DNA of 5,967 nt, from NCBI GenBank assembly GCA_016210425.1, contig JACQUE010000250.1:1-5967 (forward strand), read 5' to 3'. Origin of the DNA: Chloroflexota bacterium (GTDB lineage: Bacteria > Chloroflexota > Dehalococcoidia > JACQUE01). Positions within the stretch are counted from its first letter, which is position 1, and each line of letters starts with the position of its first letter. Under the pieces are notes generated by a model. It had not been told where the DNA came from, did not search any database, and saw nothing but the letters and a program-made list of their open reading frames with translations. A program made the translations under genes and the position numbers. Below are positions 1-5,737 of this stretch, piece by piece.

Positions 1-30
1 AAGGAGTACGAGGCGGGGCGGGCGCGATGA
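1..30 (+). CDS. Possible C-terminal tail of an upstream gene (partial)
   Basis: Reading from base 1, the frame is open for nine codons (KEYEAGRAR) and stops at TGA 28-30, which overlaps the ATG of the endonuclease IV gene as ATGA. Such 4-base overlaps are typical of translationally coupled operon genes. The nfo start has no strong Shine-Dalgarno at the usual distance (GGAG lies about 20 bases upstream), which also fits coupling. Nine residues are too few to name a product, and a short open frame in GC-rich DNA may be chance. Confidence 0.4.
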   Translation, partial: KEYEAGRAR

Positions 31-881
31 AGATCGGGGCGCACGTCTCCACCGCCGGAGGCCTGGACAAGGCTCCGGCGAGGGCTCTGGACATCGGCGC
101 TGAGGCCATTCAGATATTCGGCTCGTCCCCTCAGATGTGGCGCTACTCCCCTCCCAGCGATGCCCAGGTCGCATCCTTCCGCGAGCAGATGGAGGCCGGC
201 GGAATCGGGCCTGCCTTTCTCCACGGCATTTACCTCATCAATCTTGCCCAGGAAGAGGGCGACAACCTTGCTAGGTCCATCGAGTCCCTCGTCGCTCATA
301 TGACCCTCGCCTCGCGCATCGGCTCGCCAGGCGTCATCTTCCACCTGGGAAGCCACAAGGGGCAGGGCTTCGATGCCGTGCTGTCGCGCGTCACCGCCGC
401 CATGCGCTACGTCCTTGAGAGCACGCCGCCTGATACAAGCCTCATCATCGAGAACAACGCCGGAAGAGGCCAGCAGGTCGGGGCGACGTGGGGCGAGATC
501 GGTCGCATCATTAGAGAGGTGGGACAGCGTGTCGATGTTTGCTTCGACACATGCCATGCGCTGGTAGCCGGCTATGACGTGACATCGAGGCAGGGCCTGG
601 AGACGGCTATGGATGAGTTCGACCGCGAGATAGGCCTGCAACATCTCGTTGCTGTCCACGCCAACGACTCTAAGGGCAAGCTGGGCTCCGGCCTGGATCG
701 GCATGAGAACATCGGTCAGGGCTTCATCGGTCTAGCGGGTTTCGCCAACATCCTCTCCCACCCCACCTTCGCCAACGTTCCCTTCCTACTTGAAGTGCCG
801 GGCTTGGACAATAAGGGGCCTGATAAGCCGAATGTGGATGCCCTGCGTGCCATCAGAGACGGCCTCCGCCAAGTCTCCTGA
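27..881 (+). CDS. nfo: Endonuclease IV (AP endonuclease, Nfo family)
   Basis: Cytoplasmic base-excision-repair enzyme that cuts the backbone 5' to abasic sites and removes 3' blocking groups, using a trinuclear zinc centre in a TIM barrel. The 284-residue length matches the family (E. coli Nfo has 285). The N-terminus MKIGAHVSTAGG is the classic start, so the ATG at 27 is secure. All nine expected metal ligands can be matched by position: H66 (in HGIYLINLA), H106 (FHLGSH), E142 (IENNAG), D174 and H177 (FDTCHA), H211 (HANDSKG), D224 and H226 (DRHENIG) and E256 (LLEVPG). The family signatures FDTCHA and HANDSKG are intact, so the enzyme should be active. Small departures from the E. coli form are HGIY at the first ligand and EVPG at the last. 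The gene probably belongs to an operon entering from the left and ends at a terminator 34 bases after its stop. Confidence 0.96.
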   Translation: MKIGAHVSTAGGLDKAPARALDIGAEAIQIFGSSPQMWRYSPPSDAQVASFREQMEAGGIGPAFLHGIYLINLAQEEGDNLARSIESLVAHMTLASRIGSPGVIFHLGSHKGQGFDAVLSRVTAAMRYVLESTPPDTSLIIENNAGRGQQVGATWGEIGRIIREVGQRVDVCFDTCHALVAGYDVTSRQGLETAMDEFDREIGLQHLVAVHANDSKGKLGSGLDRHENIGQGFIGLAGFANILSHPTFANVPFLLEVPGLDNKGPDKPNVDALRAIRDGLRQVS

Positions 882-914
882 ATGCTCCGCCTCACCGTAA
901 TCAATAGCCTTCAT

Positions 915-952
915 TAGCGCCTTCGACCCCTCGTGGCGCTATGTTTTGTTTA
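915..952 (+). terminator. Rho-independent terminator after nfo
   Basis: TAGCGCC (915-921) pairs perfectly with GGCGCTA (935-941). Inside, CGA (924-926) pairs with TCG (931-933) around a CCCC loop. The T-rich run TGTTTTGTTTA follows at 942-952. Stem, small loop and T-run on the plus strand are those of an intrinsic terminator, placed 34 bases past the nfo stop. Confidence 0.75.
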
Positions 953-977
953 CCAACCCACGGACATTTGCTATTCT
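949..977 (+). promoter_or_regulatory. Candidate sigma-70 promoter for treT
   Basis: TTTACC (949-954, four of six matches to TTGACA) and TATTCT (972-977, four of six matches to TATAAT) are 17 bases apart. Transcription would start near 984, giving a leader of about 30 bases. The match is moderate. Support comes from the location directly after a terminator and before a gene that needs its own promoter. Confidence 0.45.
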
Positions 978-1015
978 GAAAGTGCTACGAGAAGACTGTG
1001 AGCGAATAGGAGTGG

Positions 1016-2260
1016 GTGGTGGCGAGTATGCTGCATGAGGTGGAGGTTGGTTCACAGTCTCTGGCGAGTTACGCTTCGTTGGTTGACCAGGCGCTCATCG
1101 ACGAGATACTGGAGCTCGCCAAGGGGCTGAAGGGTTGCCGCCTGCTGCACCTGAGCGCCACCTCCTATGGCGGGGGAGTGGCGGAGCTCCTGCGCTCCGA
1201 GGTGCCGCTCCAGCGTGATCTTGGGCTGCACGCCGATTGGAAGGTCATCCACGCCGACGAGAAGTTCTTCTCCGTCACCAAAGCCTTTCACAATGCCCTT
1301 CAGGGGGCGGAGTATACGCTGACCGAGGAGGCCAAGGAGACCTACCTCACCTACAACACCCGTAACGCCCAGCAACTGGAGGAGGCGTACGACTGCATCA
1401 TCGTCCACGACCCCCAGCCGGCCGCCATACCCGCTCTTCGCGGCAAGGACGGCTCCAAATGGGTATGGCGTTGCCACATCGATACCTCCTATCCGAATCC
1501 CCAGGTCTGGGCCTTCCTGAAACCATTTATCGCCTTCTACGACGGCGTCATCTTCACCATGGGCCAATTCGTGCCCAGCGACATCGGCGTGCGTGAGGTG
1601 GCACTCATAGCACCTGCCATCGATCCATTGGCTCCCAAGAACATGGATATACCTTTGGAGATGTGCCGCCGTATCATCAACTCCATCGGCGTCGATGTCG
1701 ACCGCCCTCTCATCACCCAGGTTTCCCGCTTCGATCCCTGGAAGGACCCATGCGGCGTGGTAGACGCCTACCGGATAGCGAAGAAGGAGTTCCCCGACCT
1801 GCAGCTCGCGATGGTGGGATCGATGGCGCTGGATGACCCCGAGTCATGGCGGATCTACTCGATGATTAGGGAATACGTCCAAGACGACAAAGACGCCCAC
1901 GTCTTCACCAACTTCATCGGCGTGGGCAATGTCGAGGTCAACGCCTTCCAGCGTCTCTCTCAGGTGGGCGTGCAGAAGTCCATCCGGGAGGGCTTCGGGC
2001 TGGTGGTCTCCGAGACCCTCTGGAAGGGAACGCCGATGGTTGCCGGACGGGCGGGCGGCATCCCGATCCAGCTTGAAGATGGCGTCAGCGGCTACCTCAT
2101 CGACAACGTGGAACAATGCGCTGACCGTATCATTGACCTGCTTAAGGACCGCGACCTCGCGCGCAAGATGGGCGAGCGGGGAAGAGAAAAGGTGCGCAGG
2201 GAGTTCTTGATGCCTCGTCTGGTCCGTGACAAGCTCGCATTCCTCCGCTCCCTCCACTAA
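1016..2260 (+). CDS. treT: Trehalose synthase, TreT-type GT4 glycosyltransferase
   Basis: Likely joins a nucleoside-diphosphate glucose to glucose to give trehalose, a cytoplasmic compatible solute. The TreT reaction is reversible in characterised archaeal and bacterial enzymes. The 414-residue protein has a GT-B layout. The N-terminal acceptor domain carries the glycine loop SYGGGVAELL (50-59), then KVIHADEKFFSVTKAFHNAL (76-95), HDPQP (131-135) and RCHID (152-156). The C-terminal donor domain carries SRFDPWKDP (237-245, with R238 and K243 in the usual phosphate-contact places), then VQKSIREGFGLVVSETLWKG (319-338) with the EX7E pair E325/E333, and AGGIP (346-350). The text around residues 50-95 is characteristic of TreT rather than of sucrose synthase or general GT4 enzymes. 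AGGAG at 1008-1012 sits 3 bases before GTG 1016, 6 before GTG 1019 and 15 before ATG 1028, so GTG 1019 is the best-spaced start. The donor nucleotide (ADP, UDP or GDP) cannot be read from the sequence. Confidence 0.87.
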   Translation: MVASMLHEVEVGSQSLASYASLVDQALIDEILELAKGLKGCRLLHLSATSYGGGVAELLRSEVPLQRDLGLHADWKVIHADEKFFSVTKAFHNALQGAEYTLTEEAKETYLTYNTRNAQQLEEAYDCIIVHDPQPAAIPALRGKDGSKWVWRCHIDTSYPNPQVWAFLKPFIAFYDGVIFTMGQFVPSDIGVREVALIAPAIDPLAPKNMDIPLEMCRRIINSIGVDVDRPLITQVSRFDPWKDPCGVVDAYRIAKKEFPDLQLAMVGSMALDDPESWRIYSMIREYVQDDKDAHVFTNFIGVGNVEVNAFQRLSQVGVQKSIREGFGLVVSETLWKGTPMVAGRAGGIPIQLEDGVSGYLIDNVEQCADRIIDLLKDRDLARKMGERGREKVRREFLMPRLVRDKLAFLRSLH

Positions 2261-2351
2261 CCGACCATTCCCATCCTAGACCTAGAGGCTGGGGAGAAAG
2301 TATCATCAGCTAGAGGAAAGCGGATATTTAAAAACACTCCTTGGTGGCGGA

Positions 2352-2357
2352 AAGGAG
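2352..2357 (+). promoter_or_regulatory. Ribosome binding site of the usp gene
   Basis: AAGGAG lies 8 bases before ATG 2366, a good Shine-Dalgarno that fixes the start of the universal stress protein. Confidence 0.8.
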
Positions 2358-2365
2358 ACGGGCGA

Positions 2366-3280
2366 ATGTTCAAACGGATCCTGGTCCCCTTGGATGGGTC
2401 TGAACTGGCGGAGCGGATCCTGCCCTATGTTTCGGCACTTGCGAAGTCTTTGGAGAGCGAGTTGCTGCTGCTGACCGTCAGCGATACCGGTGAAAGCCAG
2501 ATAGATGCGCAGCAAAAGGCCCACCTCGAGAGGCTGGCACAGGCGACGGGGGCCCCTCTGATCGAGTACCAGCGTAAGGTAGTTGAACGCCTACAGGCGA
2601 CAGGGTTGCAGGTGCGCAGCAAAGTAACCGTGGGTGAGGCTGCTGAGCAGATCCTTGCGGTGGCGGCCCAGGAGCATGCGGAGCTTATTGCCATGTCCAC
2701 CCACGGCCGCTCAGGTCTCCGCAGGCTCCAGTATGGTAGCATTACAGACAAGGTACTCCATGCCACTACAGTCCCTCTACTCCTGTTCCGTGCCAAGGAA
2801 CAGCAGGTGCCTCTGCCGTCGTTCGCGAAGCTGTTGGTGCCTCTCGATGGCTCCGAATTAGCGGAGCATGCGCTCTCCTTCGCCGAGGAGCTGGCCAAGT
2901 GTTTCCGCTCTTCCATATCGCTCCTGCGTGTGGTGCCGATCCCGCATCCAGCCTACTTTGGCCCCGAGGCCGGCGCCTATCTGATGGACCTTGACGACCA
3001 GTTGGAACAGGTGGCGAAAGACTACTTGGCGCGGCAGAGCCAGGCCTTGCGGCTAAGAGGGTTAACCACGGATGCCACGACCCTGCGCGGCATGGCGGCC
3101 GAACGGGTCATGGAGTTCGCAAGCGAGAATAGTATAGACCTTATCGTGATGTGCTCCCACGGACGGTCCGGTGTTGCCCGCTGGGTCTATGGCAGTGTCG
3201 CCGACAAGGTCCTGCGCGAGACGGGGATACCGGTGCTGGTGATCCGCCCCAAAGCCCCCAACATCAGGGAAGGTAGCTAA
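2366..3280 (+). CDS. Tandem-domain universal stress protein (UspA family)
   Basis: A 304-residue cytoplasmic protein made of two Usp domains, about residues 2-143 and 153-297. Both open with the same 11-residue block LVPLDGSELAE (6-16 and 157-167), a sign of internal duplication, and both end with the nucleotide-loop motif: STHGRSG...YGS (111-125) and CSHGRSG...YGS (263-277). These match the ATP-binding pattern G-x2-G-x9-G-S, except that the first glycine is S111 in domain 1 and C263 in domain 2, a common variant. Both domains keep the early aspartate (D10, D161), so ATP binding is plausible. Usp proteins of this type help survival under starvation, oxidative or energy stress, but the exact role is not deducible here. 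The gene follows treT by 105 bases on the same strand, with no strong terminator between, so the two may be co-transcribed as a stress pair. A strong hairpin terminator follows 29 bases after the stop. Confidence 0.93.
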   Translation: MFKRILVPLDGSELAERILPYVSALAKSLESELLLLTVSDTGESQIDAQQKAHLERLAQATGAPLIEYQRKVVERLQATGLQVRSKVTVGEAAEQILAVAAQEHAELIAMSTHGRSGLRRLQYGSITDKVLHATTVPLLLFRAKEQQVPLPSFAKLLVPLDGSELAEHALSFAEELAKCFRSSISLLRVVPIPHPAYFGPEAGAYLMDLDDQLEQVAKDYLARQSQALRLRGLTTDATTLRGMAAERVMEFASENSIDLIVMCSHGRSGVARWVYGSVADKVLRETGIPVLVIRPKAPNIREGS

Positions 3281-3309
3281 AGCAGGAAACCTGCGCTAAC
3301 AGATAAAAC

Positions 3310-3340
3310 AAAGGCCCTTTCCATCGCAGAAAGGGCCTTT
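3310..3340. terminator. Bidirectional intrinsic terminator between convergent genes
   Basis: AAAGGCCCTTT (3310-3320) and AAAGGGCCTTT (3330-3340) form a perfect 11-bp stem around the 9-base loop CCATCGCAG. On the plus strand the stem ends in TTT and then CGCTTCTCC, a modest T-run. On the minus strand the continuation is TTTGTTTTATC, a better one. It therefore probably ends transcription of usp (stop 29 bases to the left) and of the oxidoreductase gene arriving from the right. Confidence 0.85.
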
Positions 3341-3433
3341 CGCTTCTCCGACCCCGCTAACCACCAGATCACACCGCTATTATGTTAGAGGGCACAAGAG
3401 GTTCCGCCGACTCAGAACAAGGAGTCGCGCCTG

Positions 3434-5302
3434 CTAGCGCACGGCCAGGGCAGGCTCGGCTTCGCGATGTCGAGCCACAGTGTGACGCAGCCAGAATGGC
3501 TGAAGATCCAGTGCCTGCGTCGGACAGATACCAGTACATAGCCCACAGCGGATGCAGCGATCGTCGTCGATCAGCAGCGCGGCGCCCTCTTGCCATTGGC
3601 GCGATTCTTGCAGCGCCACTGCCTCCTTGCTCCCATCCAGGCTGTCCAGGCGACGGGTGTCCACCCACGAGAGGGCGCGATAGGGGCACACTTCGGCGCA
3701 GCGCCCACAGGCGATGCAGCGTGAAGGAGTGTGGAAGATGGTGAGCTGGCACTGAAGGCAGCGTTGGGCCTCGCGGCTGGCTAGTAGCGGCGAGTACCCG
3801 ACCTCGGACTCCTGCTCGAGGCCGTCCTTATCCGGCAACGGCAGATAGGTCACGGGCTGGCGCCCCACGCTATCGTATTCGTCTTGGCGCCGCCTCCGCT
3901 GCTCGTGCCGGTGCAGTGTCCAGTTGAAGAGGTCCCTTTTCCTTGCATCGGGCTTCACATGTCCTTCGCCCATCAGAAAAGCGTCGATGCTGGCAGCCGC
4001 CTTGCGGCCGTCAGCTATGGCCTGGATAACCGATGAAGGGCCGCTGCAGACATCGCCGGCGGCGAAAAGCTTGGGTGAGCCGGCCTGGTAGGACAGCGCG
4101 TCGCGGACAAGCCGCCCGCGCTCGTCGACCATGACGCCGGTCCCATCCCTCATCGACGCGATCTCGGGCGATTGTCCGATGGCGATGATGACCGAATCGG
4201 CAGGGTAGGTCCACTCGCTTCCGGCAATGGGCGTGCGCGGGGCCCCGTTGCCTCCTCCGAATCTCACCATCTCAACGGCTTCGACGCGCTCCTGCCCGAT
4301 TATGGCCTTGGGACCGGCTCTGAAATGAACGATTGTCCCCTCGCTGATGGCAATCAACCGCTCTATAGGGTCATAGGTCATCTCTTCCTCACCGAGGAGA
4401 TCGCAGGCCATGACCGCGCGTGCCCCCAGTCGCAAAGCGCTGCGGGCGCAGTCCATCCCGACTAGGCCAGCGCCAACGACGACCACCCTCGGCCCAATAT
4501 CGACTTTTTGCCCAAGGGCCACCTGGCGCATGAACTCGAGTCCGGAGTGCACCCCCGGTAGGTCCGCGCCTGGCACCTTCAAGCCTGCCGAGCGGGCGCA
4601 ACCTAGGGCCAGGAGAACTGCATCGCTCTCCTCAAGGAGCGACGCCAGCGGAAGGTCCTTCCCTACTTCAGTTTTCAGGATAAACTCGACGCCGGCAGCC
4701 TCCAGCATTCGGATCTGGCGGACCAGCACCTCGCGTGGCAGCCGGAAGGGAGGTATCGCCAAGCGAAGCATTCCGCCCGGCTGCTCAGCACCTTCGTAAA
4801 TCTTTACGGAGTGCCCTCGCTCTCGCAGGTCGAGGGCGGCAGCGAGGCCAGCCGGGCCCGATCCAACTATGGCGACCCGTTTCTCCGTGGACCTGGCGGC
4901 CGGACGTAGCTTGCTCACCCGCAAGCTGCCATGCTCCGCGGCAGCCCGCTTAAGGTCCCGGATGGCGACCGGCTCGTCTATCAGGCGGCGCCGGCAAGCA
5001 GCCTCGCAGGGGCGCGAGCAGATATGGCAGAGCAGCGATGGGAAGAGATTGGCGGCCCGGTTAACGGCAAAGGCCTCGTCGAACTTCCCGTCGGCAATTG
5101 CCGCAATGTACGTCGGCACGTCTGTACCTGCAGGGCAGGCGGCCTTGCAGGGGATATTGTCCTCGAAGTAGACGTCATCTCCAGAGATGACTCTGAGAGG
5201 CCGTCCATGCTGGAGATGCGACGGGCTTGAGTCGGTCTGGACCAGGCCCAGCAGGCGGAGCCGGGGCGATGTGGGGCCGTTGCCTTTTGAGTTGGATTGC
5301 AC
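3434..5302 (-). CDS. GltD-like FAD/NAD(P)/Fe-S oxidoreductase with C-terminal ferredoxin domain
   Basis: A 622-residue soluble flavoprotein related to the glutamate synthase small subunit, NfnB and the N-terminal part of dihydropyrimidine dehydrogenase. It likely moves electrons between NAD(P)H, FAD and iron-sulfur clusters. In order: a helical Fe-S domain with C52, C56, C92, C95, C99 and C103; an FAD-binding motif VGSGPAG (146-152) with GGMLR (176-180) and FRLP (186-189); an NAD(P)-binding motif VVGAGLVGMD (275-284); AIGQSP (374-379); the closing FAD motif LFAAGDVCSGPSSVIQAIAD (412-431); RCLQC (514-518); and two [4Fe-4S] motifs, CIACGRCAEVCP (529-540) and CIRCGLCTGICP (583-594). The GTG start at 5300-5302 is preceded by GGAG 6 bases away. 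No large glutamate synthase subunit or other partner adjoins it: the gene has its own promoter and terminator. Calling it glutamate synthase would be unsafe. Its electron acceptor is unknown. Confidence 0.88.
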   Translation of the reverse strand: MQSNSKGNGPTSPRLRLLGLVQTDSSPSHLQHGRPLRVISGDDVYFEDNIPCKAACPAGTDVPTYIAAIADGKFDEAFAVNRAANLFPSLLCHICSRPCEAACRRRLIDEPVAIRDLKRAAAEHGSLRVSKLRPAARSTEKRVAIVGSGPAGLAAALDLRERGHSVKIYEGAEQPGGMLRLAIPPFRLPREVLVRQIRMLEAAGVEFILKTEVGKDLPLASLLEESDAVLLALGCARSAGLKVPGADLPGVHSGLEFMRQVALGQKVDIGPRVVVVGAGLVGMDCARSALRLGARAVMACDLLGEEEMTYDPIERLIAISEGTIVHFRAGPKAIIGQERVEAVEMVRFGGGNGAPRTPIAGSEWTYPADSVIIAIGQSPEIASMRDGTGVMVDERGRLVRDALSYQAGSPKLFAAGDVCSGPSSVIQAIADGRKAAASIDAFLMGEGHVKPDARKRDLFNWTLHRHEQRRRRQDEYDSVGRQPVTYLPLPDKDGLEQESEVGYSPLLASREAQRCLQCQLTIFHTPSRCIACGRCAEVCPYRALSWVDTRRLDSLDGSKEAVALQESRQWQEGAALLIDDDRCIRCGLCTGICPTQALDLQPFWLRHTVARHREAEPALAVR

Positions 5303-5341
5303 TGGGTTCTCCGATCAGATTAGCGCCGTTTGGTTGTAATC

Positions 5342-5371
5342 ATCGTAGATTAACGGCAGGAACGGTGTCAA
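5342..5371 (-). promoter_or_regulatory. Sigma-70 promoter for the oxidoreductase gene
   Basis: On the minus strand a perfect TTGACA (5366-5371) is followed after 18 bases by TACGAT (5342-5347, four of six matches to TATAAT). Transcription would start near 5335, about 33 bases before the GTG start. A 6-bp inverted repeat, GCCGTT (5325-5330) and AACGGC (5352-5357), flanks the -10 box and could be part of an operator, although it may be chance. Confidence 0.65.
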
Positions 5372-5375
5372 GATA

Positions 5376-5401
5376 GCGTGTTGCCTTTGCGTGTTGCCTT
5401 T
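5376..5401 (-). repeat. Perfect 13-bp tandem direct repeat upstream of the promoter
   Basis: The plus-strand unit GCGTGTTGCCTTT occurs twice without a gap (5376-5388 and 5389-5401). Read in the direction of the gene it is AAAGGCAACACGC twice, ending 4 bases before the -35 box. The position suits an activator or repressor site, but a replication-slippage duplication without function is possible. Confidence 0.7.
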
Positions 5402-5425
5402 GGAGCACCCGTGACTACTGGGGGG

Positions 5426-5447
5426 CCTTTCCATCGGCAGAAAAGGG
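5426..5447. repeat. Degenerate copy of the 3310-3340 hairpin
   Basis: CCTTTCCATCG (5426-5436) is identical to 3316-3326 of the convergent-gene terminator, and is followed by GCAGAAAAGGG against CAGAAAGGG there. The stem is reduced to CCTTT/AAAGG (5426-5430 with 5442-5446) and no T-run follows in either direction, so it is probably not a working terminator by itself. Confidence 0.5.
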
Positions 5448-5449
5448 AA

Positions 5450-5471
5450 GAGCCCATCGCTTGATGGGCTC
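5450..5471 (-). terminator. Intrinsic terminator after the small zinc-ribbon gene
   Basis: GAGCCCATC (5450-5458) pairs perfectly with GATGGGCTC (5463-5471) around a 4-base loop. On the minus strand the stem is followed by TTCCCTTTTCTG, a pyrimidine- and T-rich tail. It lies 56 bases past the stop of the small gene and insulates the oxidoreductase promoter from transcription coming from truB and the small gene. Confidence 0.75.
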
Positions 5472-5527
5472 CCTATCGCTTGGTGGATGACTAACGCCGG
5501 ATAATTCCAGGCAGATGGAACCAAGCT

Positions 5528-5668
5528 CTAGCTTTTTCCGATCTTGAAGAGCTTAGTGCCGCAGATGGGGCAGCTTCCCTGGGTAGCGGGCCGGCCGTTC
5601 TTGAGGGTGATCTTCTGGGGGCCTTTGATCTCGCGCTTGGTTCGGCATTTGAAGCAAAAAGCTTCCAC
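5528..5668 (-). CDS. Small two-CxxC zinc-ribbon-like protein (DUF5679 type)
   Basis: A 46-residue protein starting at GTG 5666-5668 and ending at TAG 5528-5530. It has two CxxC pairs, CFKC at residues 5-8 and CPIC at 33-36, separated by a basic stretch with the block KNGRPATQG (23-31) and a short tail ending KIGKS. Two CxxC knuckles around a short beta-rich linker suggest a single zinc ribbon. The block KNGRPATQGxCPxCGTK is what I recall as the hallmark of DUF5679 proteins, common in Chloroflexota and without assigned function. Its basic character would suit nucleic-acid or ribosome contact, but that is inference. Reality of the gene is well supported: the minus strand has a perfect AAGGAGG (5674-5680) 5 bases before the GTG, a promoter directly upstream, and a terminator downstream. 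Confidence 0.88.
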   Translation of the reverse strand: MEAFCFKCRTKREIKGPQKITLKNGRPATQGSCPICGTKLFKIGKS

Positions 5669-5673
5669 AGTTG

Positions 5674-5680
5674 CCTCCTT
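5674..5680 (-). promoter_or_regulatory. Strong Shine-Dalgarno of the small zinc-ribbon gene
   Basis: The minus strand reads AAGGAGG, a full anti-16S match, 5 bases before the GTG start. It decides the start codon and points to high expression. Confidence 0.88.
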
Positions 5681-5694
5681 AATATACTGTTGGG

Positions 5695-5723
5695 ATCATT
5701 ACCGAACTTGGGCGAAAAGTCAA
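5695..5723 (-). promoter_or_regulatory. Sigma-70 promoter for the small zinc-ribbon gene
   Basis: On the minus strand TTGACT (5718-5723, five of six matches) and AATGAT (5695-5700, four of six) are exactly 17 bases apart. Transcription would begin near 5688, leaving a leader of about 20 bases that includes the full Shine-Dalgarno. The -35 box starts 14 bases past the truB stop, so the small gene can be made independently of truB. Confidence 0.6.
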
Positions 5724-5737
5724 TAGCATTAGCGAGG

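Noticed and set aside
1052..1567. 171-codon open frame opposite treT
   Set aside because: It lies wholly inside the well-supported trehalose synthase gene and shows no family motif.
2270..2293. Imperfect hairpin after treT (CCCA/TGGG and CCT/AGG arms)
   Set aside because: Short arms, an internal mismatch and no T-run on the plus strand. It is not convincing as a terminator.
2302..2330. Possible promoter before usp (TATTTA as -10)
   Set aside because: No acceptable -35 box at the right distance: the bases there read ATCATC.
2425..2916. 163-codon open frame opposite usp
   Set aside because: Antisense shadow of the two-domain stress protein. The product is S/R-rich and without domains.
3408..3427. 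CGACTC/GAGTCG hairpin just after the oxidoreductase stop
   Set aside because: Only 6 bp with an 8-base loop and no T-run. The strong hairpin at 3310-3340 is the better terminator.
3382..3744. 120-codon plus-strand frame over the end of the oxidoreductase gene, with a matching minus-strand frame at 3369-3752
   Set aside because: Both overlap the codons of the ferredoxin domain, whose two CxxCxxCxxxCP motifs show which frame is real.
5544..5726. 60-codon plus-strand frame
   Set aside because: It runs opposite the small zinc-ribbon gene, whose promoter, ribosome site and cysteine motif are all on the minus strand.
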